A stretch of 64,000 bases of DNA, from positions 28,822,001 to 28,886,000 of the forward strand of contig NC_061771.1 of assembly GCF_022458985.1 (NCBI RefSeq), read 5' to 3'. Under the pieces are notes generated by a model that saw only the letters and a program-made list of their open reading frames with translations, made no database searches and had not been told where the DNA came from. The translations under genes and the position numbers were made by a program. Below, in pieces: positions 44,278 through 57,600 of the stretch (position 1 is its first letter; every line of letters begins with the position of its first letter). Origin of the DNA: Mugil cephalus (taxonomy: Eukaryota; Chordata; Actinopteri; Mugiliformes; Mugilidae).

Positions 44278-47200
44278 ACATCCAGCCCACTGTTTAGGGA
44301 ACACCAGGGACTGTTGAAACACTTTTTGCATTTTTCCCTCAACAAATCAGAAACCCTATTTAAAAACCTTAATATGTCAACTCCCTTTGTCTTCATCTCA
44401 TTGATGATGTTGTTGTCAGGGTCGGGGGAGGTTGTTGAGGTGAGGACCCAAATGCAGGACTATTGATGAGGCCTTGGCAGCGCTGATGATTTTAGATGAG
44501 TCTCTCCCCGACAAGGTGATAACATGGCCTCCAAATTCCGAAACACCTTAAATGAGCATCTGTGGGATATGGAAACTTGTCTGATCCGTGGAGGCCCCAC
44601 CTCGCAACACAAAGCAGATCTTAAATGATCTGCTGCTCACATCTTTGTGCCATGCGCCTCCCTTGCCAGTGCCCCGCCGGACCTCCACAGCACTGATAGA
44701 GACTTTTAGATGAGTTTCTCCCTGACATTTTGGTGTATTACATGTTCATAATGGTGCATACTATCATATGTTTAGATTGTCTGTAGCGCACCTATCTCAA
44801 CTCAGCCCCCTGTAAATAACTTCAAATGACCTTCAGTGGTTCAACATGTCTCTGCCATGTATATTATTCCAATTAAAATTTATTATAAAAGAAATATAAG
44901 TTAGTCCGTGCAAGAGATGAGTTCACACCGTACTTCACACAGCAAAAACACTACTTCCATTTTCATGTCATTTCCTTTTTCTCTGAACTTGACCTCTTCC
45001 GTTTATCCTCTTCAGTTCATCTGTCTCATGTCTCTCATGATAAATCATCACTGGTCCTTCACTGCATCCTCAGAGAGTGTGACGTCCTGCCTCAGCTCAC
45101 GTACACATTAACTGTAGAAATCATCTTTTTAAAGCACAACAATTAATTGTGGTCTCTGATGTTCTCTGTGTTCCAGTGGTACTTGGTCAGACTGATCATG
45201 GAGTGACTTACTCTTCTACTCAGATCTGTGCTGTAGAAGGATCAACAGTGGAAATAAGCTGCAGCTACACGTACCCATCCAGAATAAATGACAACGTCAC
45301 CGTGGTTGAAAAAGCTTTATGGTTTACTAAAATGGAAGGTGGTGAACCTGTGGATCTGATGACAGAGGCAGAGTTTTCAGGTCGTGTTCAGTATCACTGT
45401 GATGAGAACAAGTGCACTCTGAGAATCTCAGACCTTAGAGAGAGAGACTCAGCTGAGTACAAGTTCAGATTCACAACAAACCAACCAGGAGGGAAATATA
45501 CTGGTTCACCTGGAGTCACTCTGACTGTCTCAGGTAAGAATTTATCCTCCACATATGTCAAATGTGAAACATGTCATTACTGTTACTGAACTATCGATCA
45601 ATGTGTTTATTTAATGGGTGACAACAGTTAAAATGATATTTCTCTGTTCACTTCAGTTCTCCATGTAGAGGCCAAGAAAACATCTCCAACATGGCATCCT
45701 AACTGGGCAGAGGTGAAGTGTCAGAGCAGGTGTCGTCTATCTGCTCGTTCCTACGTCTGGTATAAGAATGGAGTGAACATGAACAAAGACAATGTTTCAA
45801 GGGAACAATTCTTTGATGGTGGAGACAGTGTTTCCTGTGCAGTTAAAGGATCTGAGAAGTTTCCCTCTCCTCCACAATGTGAGTTTACTTCAGCCTTCAA
45901 CTAACTTAGTGTCATCTCTGAACCAACCATCAGTGTCTATGTTTCAGAAAACCACACTTCCTCTTCCTCTTCTCTTCTTTGATCTCTGCAGGGTTAGGTG
46001 TAAATGTTTTTCAAAATTGTTTCTTCTTCTTTCAGGTGCTGTTTATCATCCATGTAACAAAGTGACTTACACTGACAGAAGCATCTGTGCCATCAAAGGT
46101 TCATCAGTGGACATTTCCTGCACATACAGTCATTATGATTATCATCATGATGTTGTGTCAAAGTTCTGGTTCAGTCCTGATCGTAGTCGTCAGTGGATGA
46201 ATCCCTCACAGCCTGAGGACCTGAGTAAAGACTCCCAGTATTCAGGTCGTGTTCAGGTCCTTGAACCAGAGACAGGAAGATCCACTCTGAGAATCACTAA
46301 CCTGAGAGAGAGTGATTCATCTGAGTATCGCTTCAAATTCAAGACACGATGGTTTGAATGGAGAAGTGTTTTACCTGGAACAACTCTGACTGTCACAGGT
46401 ACTGATGAACTCTAACTGTGTAGGTGGATGTATCTGTGCATTGAGTATTTAAACAGATGTGACATTACTGTTGTGTTGTCATGTGCAGCTCTGCAGGTGC
46501 AGGTGACCAGAATAATATCAGTCCATCAGTCTCAAACTGAGGCAGAGCTCAAGTGTCTCAGCAGCTGCAGTCCAGCTGGTCGTCTTTACGTCTGGTTCAA
46601 GAACCAACAGAGAATCAGGACACAGCAAACTTCTACTTTGACAGACAACTTTTCTCCTGGAGACGCCGTCTCCTGTGCTTTCAGCGGACATGAGGATTAC
46701 CGCTCTCCTTCAGTCCGTGAGTTTACTTCACTCTGGCTGTCATACCTCTACTAGACACTGTATCATACTCGACAGTTATTTTGGGTGTTTTACTTGAGAG
46801 AGACACTGATCTTGATATATTTCTGTAAAGGAAGTAAACTTGCACAACTGCACAATGTAACTCTCAAGATTAACATCATGTTTGCTTTAAAGTGTTTCAG
46901 TTCCACTTTAACTGATGTTCCTCTGCAGAAAACTTCAGAAGCATCACATTATAACAACATAATAATCTCCACCAATTTCCAGATCCTTCAAAGGTTCCCT
47001 CTGTATCAGTGAGTCCATCTGGTGAGATAGTGGAGGGTAGTTCAGTGACTCTGACCTGTAGCAGTGATGCTAACCCAGCAGCTAACTACACCTGGTACAA
47101 GGAGAATGAAGACTCACCAAAAGCTTCAGGACAGATCTTCACCATCACTGACTTCAGACCTGAACACAGTGGGAGTTATTACTGTGAAGCCCAGAACAGA

Positions 47201-47849
47201 AGAGGACGTCATAACTCCATCACCTTACATCTGATTGTTGTAGTAGGTAAATAAAGATTGAAATATCAGTTTACTGCACATCTGCTGTCAGTTTGTTTTA
47301 GACTGGTCTGCTTTCCTTCAATCGATCTAAACAACCAACTCTATTACTGAGACACAAAGACCTCATATCAGTGTTTGTCCATTTGTAGGAAAATTACCAG
47401 TAATACTGAATGTCATCAGATTAACTTTGGTGGTGCTGGTGCTGATTCCTCTGCTTCTTTTGATTCTGTGTATGAGGTTAGTCTGTTTTTTTTTTCTTTT
47501 TTTTTGTAACTTACTATTTTAACTTATTATCTTACTATTCATTTACTTTTAAATTTGTATTTATTCGTCTTATTTCTTTAATTCCATCCAGGAAGAAGAA
47601 ACTCTTCAGCTGTGGGACTGAACCAAATGAACCAGTGGAGGCTATAGAGGTGAGAGAGATCAGAGCATGTGAACAGAACTGATTATTCACCACATACTGA
47701 ACTGTAGATGTGAACTGTACCACAGAACAAATCCAGGAAGTCATTTTGTCAGTGTAAAAATAATTTTATAAATTTTGATACAAAGAGTTAATGTCAAGTC
47801 CAGTCAGTCTGATTTTTTTTTGAATGTCTTCTTTTTATAGATGCTGTGA
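42869..47849 (+). CDS. CD22/Siglec-like receptor, copy D, inverted, one C2 exon fewer
   Basis: Signal 42869-42923 (MRFKVAEAGFVVFLLSLS); D1 V 45177-45533; D2 45657-45878; D3 V 46036-46398; D4 46499-46726; a single C2 46983-47246 (D6 type, ENEDSPKASG); TM 47389-47476; tail 47592-47649, then probably 47841-47849 (Met-Leu-stop), or read-through to a stop at 47682. The D5 exon of copies B and C is missing: its upstream intron runs straight into a D6-type exon. Intron 1 is about 2.25 kb, against 0.6-0.75 kb in A-C, because of repeat insertions. D1 keeps Cys at 45260-45262 and 45413-45415 and Arg at 45467-45469. All exons are open. Same family role as B and C. Confidence 0.86.
42968..43321. mobile_element. 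354-bp insertion in intron 1 of copy D
   Basis: Absent from copies A-C. It begins CAGCGCTTCTCAAAC and ends CCTCACACACTG, with AGCT repeated on both sides (42964-42967 and 43322-43325). The right end holds an 11-bp perfect inverted pair (GTGTGAGGCGC at 43258-43268 and 43307-43317). CAGNG..CNCTG ends are hAT-like, but a 4-bp duplication is not, so the class is open. Confidence 0.65.
43797..44030 (+). repeat. Dispersed repeat, copy 2 (inverted relative to 17318)
   Basis: T-rich phrases TTTTGTCATGTCTG and TTTCCTGT, then TTGTTCATTGGTTTC, match the reverse complement of 17318-17545. Both copies sit in introns of Ig receptor genes. Confidence 0.7.
44226..44265 (-). repeat. T40 homopolymer
   Basis: Forty T in a row in intron 1 of copy D, absent from the paralogues. 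It may be the A tail of a short retroposed sequence on the minus strand; the body would lie at about 44266-44400 but was not identified. Confidence 0.8.
44500..44700 (+). mobile_element. Tc1/mariner-type fragment
   Basis: Shares ATGGCCTCCAAATTCC and the later CTGCTGCTCACATCTTTGTG with the remnants at 24318 and 32251. Both ends are missing. Confidence 0.6.
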
Positions 47850-49368
47850 AACCAGAGACTTTCCTCTTCTGATTAATTGTATATATCTGCTTCTGCCCTT
47901 TATTTCTTTCTATGTTGTACAGTTTTTCTATTTTATATAGATACACACTTACACACACATATGCAGACCTAAATCTACATGCAGCGGATTCTGATTCAAG
48001 TTATTCCAACTCTGACTTATCACAGCATATAAGGAACATGTAAACAGAAAACAGTTTCCATATCAATCAGAGCTCATCTAAGTGACATTTTTAAAAACTC
48101 ACCAGGAAATACCCGCAACCTTCTCTTAAATAAATTTCTTGGTTGGATGATTAAAGGTTGGCCTCTAGAAGCCCATCAACTTCATGTCTCTTTAGAAACC
48201 AGTGCATCTCATAGTCATAAATGCAAAACCTTGCAAATGTATAAGCTGCCATTGTTTTTTCAATGTCAAAATCTATCACATTTTTTGTTTGTTTGTTTGT
48301 TTGTTATTCAATGCATAAAATCACTGTAAAGATTGTATTTTGCATTGCAGTAGTCAAGTGATAAGAGTTCTGAAGTATTTTGTGTCAGCTATGGAGTTGT
48401 GGCCTCAAGAGGCTTATCTCTGAGCAAATTACTTTTCACCTTTATGAGCATCCCCAAGCTTACCCATAGAGACTCAAAGAAAGTCAGCACTGGAGGCAAT
48501 AACAAAGTAAATTTTATGTTACTGTTACATTACGAGGAAAGTAATCCAACACAGAAAAACAGCTTTACCAGACAACAAATACAAAAAAGTTACATAAAGG
48601 ACACAGCCCCACCAGAGGGCGCTGCTGTGCAGGAGAGGATTGTAAGCATTTCTATGATTTCCTGTGTCAAAAATGTTGTTGCACATAAGTTAATAAATTA
48701 CAAACACTGTCACCAGTGAAATGTCTGCAGATTTCATTTAATGACTGCAATTCCCTCTGCAGACACTTTTTGTAGTGTAGTTGTGTGTGAATAGTTGCGC
48801 TTAATGCTCCTCCTCCTCTGTTTCTGCTCGTTGGGGCACAGCCCCGATGGCCCTGGCCTGCAGTGTTGTGGACTTCTGTGTGTGAATGCGCATGTGCAGC
48901 GCACACTTCAGTTTGGGTACTGAGGCCTGACGTTCAGGGCCCCAGAGCGCTTCTCATTGGCTGATTTGAGGCAGAGGGTGGGGACTGCACAGGTCCAGCT
49001 AGCTCAGCTAACATACATAACGTAGTTATTTCATGTTTCATTCATTCACTGCATGATGAATCGAGTTGATGACCTGGCTAGTGTGCGATTTAGAACTTCA
49101 ACACTTGAGTAGAAGGGGAGCACATCCACCGAAGGATTTAGTCAATTCTCAAGAGGGAAAAGAGAAAAACTAGGTTATACAACCAGGAGTGGTTTAAGCA
49201 GAAAACTTGGTTAACCGTCAGCTTGTCAAAAGTCACTTGGTGAGTCTAATTTATTTTTAATTTAAATGGAATTGATAATGCACTTTACGTGTTGTTTAAA
49301 TCATAATGTGTGGGGGACACAACCTCACGGAGCTGTCCACCTGTCTGTGGTGCTGAAATGGCTGTTTG

Positions 49369-49459
49369 TGTTATGACCGCAGTGGTCATAATTTGCATTT
49401 GGAGGCCACTGATTGGAGGAAGTCCGGAGGCCGCGATTTCAAAAGTGGAGCCGACAACA

Positions 49460-49494
<35 letters not shown>

Positions 49495-49954
49495 GTTCGC
49501 CTTTGGCAGCATTGCATCCCCCGCATCGCGACCTTCGCCGACGCCAATCCATTCTGGACTTCTCGTAATTCTTGTTGTTTTCGGTTATGTTGTGGATGAG
49601 ATATGTTATCTCTCATGTAAATATTGTAAATAGTAGATATAGTGCGCAGGCCTATATTACTAGGGGTGAGTAGCCTTTTATTTTTGGCCATCTTTTCTCT
49701 TGTTTTGTTGGTAGGGAGTGAGGGTAGAAAACCTGTTGTTTTGTTGATTCCTTTTTCTTTTGGCTAGGCAAGTCAGTTTTCAAATCCAGCTCGTTTTGTT
49801 TACTGTTTTAGGTGACGCTCACCCCGAAGACTTTATGTTCGTTTGGGTAAATAAATCCCTTCGTTTTGGACTGCATCTCTCCGTGTTCTTTGTTACTTTT
49901 CATAAGAGTTGATGTTTATGTTATGTTTAGGTATCCCTAGGCCGGGGCATAACA
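49369..49954. mobile_element. Solo LTR, 586 bp, with 5-bp target duplication
   Basis: Begins TGTTATGACCGC and ends GGGGCATAACA, flanked by GTTTG at 49364-49368 and 49955-49959. The empty site GGCTGTTTGGCTGTGG is present at about 22895. AATAAA lies at 49850-49855. A CT microsatellite lies inside. Termini and duplication fit an LTR retrotransposon. Confidence 0.87.
49460..49490. repeat. (CT)n microsatellite inside the solo LTR
   Basis: About 15 CT units at ACTCTCTCTC...CTCGCTGG. Confidence 0.9.
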
Positions 49955-50504
49955 GTTTGGCTGTGGTATATCATGTAAGGTGGCTTTGTATATTGATTGC
50001 TCTTTATTGGGTGTGCGCCATTCACGCCATGAGCTGTGCATTGTGTTTTTTTTATTATTATTTTTTTTTGTTTGTTTTTTTATTGAAATGTTATAGTTTC
50101 AATCTTGTGTACTGTAGTTAGATCTTGAACAGTGCCATTTGGTGGTGCTATTGATATAATATATGTAGTCAGATTGGTTTGTATGATGGCATTATTCAGC
50201 TGCAATTTTACCATCATCTATTTTTTGTCAAGTGCTGTGGTCCCTTCTCTCACAAGCTACTGTGTTTTTTGCGAGGTTATTGATTATGGTATTTCTGAAT
50301 GGACCCACCAGAAATTCAAAACCAAAATCGCCACTGGAAATGAGACACAGGTGAAACTGCTGAGAGCGGAGCAAACACTTGGGGGAGGGAAAATAGGAGG
50401 AAAGTAAAACTAATAGAAAGTTTTGAGGAACTCTTTAAAGTAACACAGGAACCTAAAACAAGGGAACAAAAGAAACTTTCAAAGTGAAATGAAAAGACTC
50501 TTTA

Positions 50505-50760
50505 CATCAGTCACCTCAAAAGCTTCCTGTCTGCAGCCAATGACAGAGCCAGCCTTCTTGATCAGTTTATTCAGTCTGTTAGCGTCACTGGCTGCAATGC
50601 TGTTCCTCCAGCAGACCACAGCAGAGAAAAGGGAGCTGGCCACAACAGACTTCTAGAAGATCTCCAGTATCTTACTACACACAGTGAGTGAACTCAGCTT
50701 CCTCAGGAAGTAGAGTATGCTGCAGCCCTTCTTGTACACAGCTGTTCTGAGTCTTGTACA
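50505..50760 (-). mobile_element. LINE ORF2 C-terminal fragment
   Basis: The minus strand reads SVVASSLFSAVVCWRNSI, then NRLNKLIKKAGSVIGC, with one internal stop. This fits the end of a non-LTR reverse transcriptase. Confidence 0.7.
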
Positions 50761-50879
50761 TTGTCGCCCACTGCTGCAGTGCGAGGCAACGATATCCAAA
50801 CTACAGGTTTGAGTTAGAGTTTTTTGTTCATCATCTCTGCATCAGCATTTCTCAAAACTCAAATAACTAATATAACTAA

Positions 50880-51195
50880 TATAGCCGTAGACCAGTCAAG
50901 GTGTCTATGCTGACCCCTGTCCACTGGTCAAATCCTCAACAATGGGCATGTGAGGGAGGCGGTCTGGTGTAGTATGGGAAGAAGGCAAGCCAGTAGAGGC
51001 AGTGTGATGCTTCAGGCAATATTCTGCTGGGAAAAACTTGGGTCCTGCATCCATGTGGATGTAGCTTAGACATGTACCAGCTACTTAAACATTGTTGCAG
51101 ACCATGTACACTCTTTTATAGGTCTAGTGGAGCCTGAATGGGTCAGGGCTGAGGACCAACACAATATTAGGTCATAATGTTATGCCTAATCAAAT
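50880..51195 (+). mobile_element. Tc1/mariner-type fragment
   Basis: The right end reads GAGGACCAACACAATATTAG then GTCATAATGTTATGCC, matching the right end of 24318-24755. The left part is diverged. Confidence 0.55.
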
Positions 51196-51638
51196 ATGCT
51201 GTTACCTGCTTCTGCTGCTGTGAACTGAACATGAAAATGTTTCAAGGTGAAATCACATGTGTCTGTTTCCATCATATCCTCCCCAGCATCACTTTACTGT
51301 CACAGTGTAACAAGAGCAGGACACACAGAGAGACAGGTTGTGCAACTCAAAGTCGGTTTAATGATGACTTACAAAAACAAAGAACTCAATCCACAAATAC
51401 AGCAAAAGGTGAAATCAAACCAAAAGAGAAACAGTGTAACCTGAAGAAAAGCTACAAATAATAGAATAAATGAATGAATTAATAGAGTATTTGACAAGGG
51501 ACAAATGAGACATGTCTATACGTACACCCACACTCACAAGAGCTGATGGGTTAATGAGACAAAGAGCATGTAGACAAAAGACACAAGACAGGTGAGTTTA
51601 ATCACAGACGAGGGAGAAGATAAAGATGGGAAGTAAAA

Positions 51639-54600
51639 CTAATTGCAATATAAAGAAGAATTCGAATAGTAATGTGTGTCGTTTTGCTGCATCTGTAAAG
51701 AAAAAACATTTGACAAAGATATTTCTTAGTACTCTTCACTTGTGCTGTATTTATTTATTTTAAAATCAGGACCTGACATTAACTCTTGGTACAGATCTCT
51801 CTCTCACCTCTATAGCCTCCACAGGTTCATTTGGTTCAGCCCCACAGCTGAAGAGTTTCTTCTTCCTGGATGGAATCCAAGAAATAAGATGACGAATAAA
51901 AATTAATTTAGAAGTAAATGAATAGTAAAGTAAAACAAACAAACAAACAAAAAAATTAAAGACTGACCTCATACACAGAATCAAAAGAAGAGGAATCAGC
52001 ACCAGCACCATCAAAGTTAACCTGATGACATTCAGTATTACTGGTAATTTTCCTACAAATGAACAAACACTGATATGAGGTCTTTGTGTTGGTTGTTTAG
52101 ATCCAGCTAAGAAACCGTGTTATTGTTTTAGAATCACTGGTGTTTTTCTCTCCGCTGACTTGTTGATAATCTCTGAGGCAATAAATTGATATTTTAATCT
52201 TTATTTACCTGCTACAACAGTCAAATGTAAGGTGGAGTTATGACGTCCAATTCTGTTCTGGGCTTCACAGTAATAACTCCCTCTGTGTTCAGGTCTGATG
52301 TGGGTGATGTTGAAGATCTGTCCTGAAGCTTTTGGTGAGTCTTCATTCTCCTTGTACCAGGTGTAGTTAGCTGCTGGGTTAGCATCACTGCTACAGGTCA
52401 GAGTCACTGAACTACCCTCCATTATCTCACCAGATGGACTCACTGATACAGAGGGAAGCTTTGGAGGATCTGGAGGAGAACAAGTGTTAGCATGCATAAA
52501 ATATAGGGAGGGGCCCATGTTAGTAAATGGTATTTTTAAAACTCCTATATTGTAGCATAAAGTGACTGTTGTTAGAGTTTCTTGATAGCATCAATAAAGT
52601 GACACTCTGTGTCTCATCCATTTGGACTTTAACCATTGATCACGAATGGAGAATAATTGTTGGCTAGAAAAAAAAAGTTTCATATTCCAATTATTTGTAC
52701 TTACGCTGCACATCTATGAATAGAGGTGAAGATATGAATTGTCCATATTGGTTCTCAGACTTGCAGTAGTAGATCCCTCTGTCTTCAGAGCTGATGGAGG
52801 TGAAATGATAAATTCCTTCTGATCCATTGATCAGTGTTTGGTTCTCCTTGTACCAGGTGTAGTTAGCTGCTGGGTTAGCATCACTGCTACAGTTCAGAGT
52901 CACTGAACTACCCTCCACTACTTCATTTAAGGAACTTATAGATGCAAAGGGAAGCTTTGGAGGATCTAAAGGACAAAGGATATGTGTTGATTGCATTGCT
53001 GAACCTCAGATGGTTAGAACTTAACCATATGTATGTCCATCTTCTAAACAGTGTTCAGTCAAGCAAGCACACAATGCCATCTTCAGTTTTCTTTGATGGG
53101 CTGAACATTACAACAGAGATACACACACTAGTGATGTGGAAACAAAGTTAGCGACCTATCTTTACTGGTATCAAGTCTTGATGGTGTGTCTGGATTAATG
53201 ATTTAGCAAAAGAGGTCTTTACTTGAGTTACATGCTGCCATTCCGACATATCGACGTCCCGCCATTCGTGTGTGCATGTTCTTTTTTTCATGTTTTAAGA
53301 CATGTGTACAGATATGATAGAGTCAGTGGAAGCTTAATGAAAAAAACAAACACAAAGACTCGCCATCCGAAGGAGGAGGTGCATTGAACAGGAAGCAGAC
53401 CGTCATGGTTTTTTCACACACTCGGATCATAGACGTCGGAACTAGGGGTGCGGGGGTTGCGACTGCACCCCCTCCCATCCGCCCCCTGCAATCCATCACC
53501 CTCCCTATCCACAGCATACTTTAAAAAATATATATAAGGAATCTGAATTTAAACTCAATTTGTCTGACTTACATTTATCTCACATAATGCATAGCTCTAT
53601 GCTCCAGCAGCCTGCCTGGCTCCATGCTGCAGTCTGGCATCTGGCATGGTATGGATGGAGTCAGGCTGCATCTGACAGCTCAGTGTGACACACTTATCAT
53701 TGATTAAATATTTGATTTTAAGTTATTTTATAATAGCATACCGTATTTCCTCAAATAATAGCCGATGTTCAATTGTTTCCACAAACAAATAAAGGCCAAT
53801 CCTAAATACAAGCCGGGTCAAAAAAAAAACAAAAAACAAAAAAACAACTGACAACAATATGATCAGAAACTCCTTCAATTCTGTGAAGACTAGGGGGAGT
53901 GAAGCCAACCTCACACCCCTGTTTCTGACATCTATGGCCGTCTGTCATTAATGTCTGATCATAACAGGAGGAGATCACTCGTCAGTGGTGGTGATCGTAA
54001 TGTTGTTATCAGATTCCAACTTTTTTGCTAATGGAGCGGGCATCACAGTTGTCAGTCTCTGCATGTTAATTGTAATACTTAATGTTGGATATGATGCTGG
54101 TGTAAAGGCGCACAAAAGGTTTGTCGGAATGGCAACACTTTTAAAAACGGATAACATACAACCATTCCCATTTTAGGATTAAAGGGTTATGTTTGCTATA
54201 TTTATTGAACCGCTCGCATCAGCAATACGTCAGAACTCCAGTATCCAGGGTATCCACTCACCCATCTCTGAACATAAGATCAATCTATATGCTGACGATG
54301 TTTTACTTTACTTGCAACAACCTCAGAGATCATTACAGGAAGCTTATAATTGTATTTCAAAATTTTCAGCCCTCTCTGACTACTCAATCAACTGGTCCAA
54401 ATCAACAATATTACCAATAACGGACAAAGCATGGGATCCTGCAGACCATAAACCCCAACTACCCTTTTCCATAGGTAATATCAAATACTTGGGCATAAAC
54501 ATCTCACCTAAATTGTCAGAGTTAGTGCAACTGAACTTCGATCCACTCCTGGAGAAAATCTGTGATGACCTGAAGCGCTGGACCAATCTTCCTATCTCTC

Positions 54601-57600
54601 TGATGGGACGCATAGCAACAGTCAAAATGAAAATTTTGCCACGAATTAATTACTTATTTTCCATGATCCCATTCAAACCCACAGCAAAATGGTTCCAGAA
54701 CCTAGATTCTGCAGTCACCAAATTTTACTCAAAAAACAAACAGACAAAAATTAGCCTCACCACCCTTCAAAAAAATAAATCAGAAGGAGGACTAGATGCA
54801 CCGAACTTTACAAACTACTACCTGGCAAATCAGCTGCAATACATCACCAAATGGATAAACCCAGAGGCAGATTACAATTTGTGGCTAGAAATAGAACAGG
54901 CCGACTGCCACAACATATGCATTTCGGACCTGCCCTTCATTACAATCACCCTTAAAGCGTCATAACTGCTTCCAAAACCCCATTATTGCCGCCACCCTGT
55001 CGGCTTGGTGGAAGAGTCTAGAGACCACAGGATCCCTGCTGGAACCCTGTGGGTTCTCCCAATTTGGCACAACCCTGACTTTGTGAATAACAAAGTCCCT
55101 CTTCACCTCAGCACTTGGAAGCATAAAGGAATAACCCACCTCCATCACCTCTTCCAGGGAACTTACTTATGAATCACAGAGATTTATTTGATACGTTCGA
55201 AATAAGAAATGGAAACTTCCTCCAATACCTACAGGTGACCAAGACAATCAGAAAGAAAATCCCAGTGCTCCAGAACTGCATACAGCCACCACAATTCGTC
55301 ACCAACATTAAAAAACTCATACCGAAAAAGAAGAAAACCCTCTCTTTAATATATAAGCTGCTATCAACCACACATTTAATACATGTACCAATATCAAAAT
55401 GGGAAGCCGATCTTTCCCTGTCTACAGACTTTGATTTCTGGACTCAGATCTGCCAAAATATATTTAAAATGACCAAAAACTCGAATTTACAGCTGATCCA
55501 GTTTAAAGTACTCCACAGATCACACACAACTCAATACAAGATGTATAGAATGGGCTTCTCCCAATCCGACAAATGTACGCAATGCACCCAAAACTATTCA
55601 GATTCTTATTTCCACGCTCTCTGGCTCTGTTCTCCGGTACAGCACTTCTGGTCACTTGTAACACAGAAACTCTCCTCAATTTTGGACTGCAGAATCCCAT
55701 TAACCCCTAACTTGTGCCTCATTGGTGACCTGGAAACAATCAGTCTTCCTCACCATCTATCACAATCTGTCCTTGTAGCTCTCACCATCGCCAAGAAAAC
55801 AATCCTTATGAACTGGAAGAACAAACAGTCACTAAACATTTCCCAGTGGTTGAACCTTCTTTCCGATTATATATCACTGGAGAAAATATCTGCTACCCGG
55901 AAAAATCAGTTGACTTTGTTTGCCAAAAAATGGTCTGTATTCTGCGACTCCCTCAACCTTAATTTGCATCTTGACTTTGCCTGCTAGCTTTTGCCACTTC
56001 TGTTCCACCTACTGTAATGCTATTGTAATATTTCTCTTACAGTGATGAATGTCGTTATGGAAAAGATTTTATTGCCCTCTTCATCCAGGTTCACTAAGGA
56101 GGATCCCCGGACCACAACACCTTGAGCATGCATTAGGGGTGCCCTACTCCTTCTCACCCCTGGGTTGACTTCCGGCCCTGAGCGGTTTACCCGGCTGGCC
56201 TCCCTCTCCCCCAGTTGGGGTGGCGCTGGTGACTTGCCTGGGGTTCCCTGTGGCTTCGGCGCTTGCTCACTTTCCTGGGGTCGTGGTGTATCGGTGGCCG
56301 ACTCTCCCTGGATCTCCTGGTGGGCCTTGGCGGTCTGGGCTGGCGGGCTCCCTGTCCCCTCCTCTCCCTCCCCTCTGCGGCGCCCTCCTCCCTTCGCCCG
56401 GCTCCTCCTCCGGCCCCTCCTTCCTTCCGCTGGTGGCTGGGCCCTCGCTGGTCGTGGGGGGCCCTCCTGGGGTCCGGGGGCCCCGGCGGTCGGGGCAACG
56501 CCCGGCGCCTTGGGGTCGGAGCCGGAGGGTGTGGGGGGCTGCCTGAATACCACCCTGGGCATGTCCGGTCGCTCCGTCGCGCTGGGGCTGGGGGGGCTGC
56601 GGGGGGTGGGGTCTCCGTCCGCCTGGGGGGCACCCCTGCCACCGCGGGGGGTGGATGGGGGGTTAGCTGATGCCATTCCTCGGCTGGTCGGTGATGGTTC
56701 TTCGGGGTTTCCTGGGGGTCTGTCGCATCCTGGTTGCTGTTCTGGGCTGGGGGCGGGGTCTGGTCGGGGGACTTCCTGAGTCCTGGGGGCCCTCGCCCCG
56801 TCTGTGGGTCCCATGGGCTGCTGTTGTGCCTTGGCCCTGCTGCCAGGGACTTGGCCCTCACTTGCCTGCCTCCTAAATTGCACTCACCTCACACTCCACC
56901 ATACACTATGTCGCCCATTACAACCAAGGCTAGATACACCACACACACCCATCCAAGTTTTTAATGCACCTCACCTTAGGGGTCCACCCAGGATCGGTCA
57001 GGGTCAGGGCAGGCTGCAGGACAGTAGTGTGCTGCAGTCCTCTGACCCTCCTGTTTGCCTCCTGTTTGCCCCCTGTCTTAATGCACCACACCACATCCAG
57101 GGTCACAGGGTCACGGTGTAGGGGCTTGCTTCCTCATCAGGGACTGAGGAAGCACAGTAATAGGGACACTGTCACTTTTCATTATCCCTTGGCATGGCTT
57201 GGGGGGCCTGGTCCTCCGCTAGCAGGGGGATCTTGGGCTGGCGGTCTGTGGCCCCACGGCGGTTGGTAGGGGTACCTACCTAGGTTCTCTGGTGTCCTCT
57301 TGGCCTGGCTTTGTCTCCCGGTGCTGCGTGGCGACGGGTTCGTGGCGGCTCCCTTGGGTGCCCGGTTGTTCCGGTATCGACTGGTTCGGGTGGTGGCTTG
57401 GTGCTCTCCCTCTCCCTTCGATGGGGGGCTGGGGTCTCTCCCTGGCGGATGGGGGTTCCCTCTTCCCGTGGTCTCCCTGGCCTGGGTGCGCCAGGGGCAC
57501 GGGGCCGGCACCTTGGCCCCCCTGCTCGGATGGCCCGTCCCTGGTTTGGCGCTCGGCTGGTGCCCGTCTGCGGGGGCTTTGCTGGGCTCCTGGGGGGGTC

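Larger units (their letters stand above)
47850..51638. other. Spacer between copy D and gene E
   Basis: Spacer repeats homologous to 39500-40900 and 21700-23200, interrupted by a solo LTR (49369-49954), then a LINE RT fragment and a Tc1/mariner fragment. The stretch 51200-51630 is AT-rich and holds nothing recognisable. No intact gene was seen. Confidence 0.7.

Noticed and set aside
51639-51692. ITIM or ITAM in the predicted tail of gene E (HYYSNSSLY)
   Set aside because: The spacing and flanking residues do not match I/L/V-x-Y-x-x-L/V or the ITAM pattern, and the splice is itself unproven.
56020-56883. Minus-strand 287-codon Pro/Arg-rich frame and overlapping plus-strand frames up to 57930
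   Set aside because: GC-rich sequence has few stop codons in all frames. There are no domains, and the region lies between a LINE ORF2 and its A tail.
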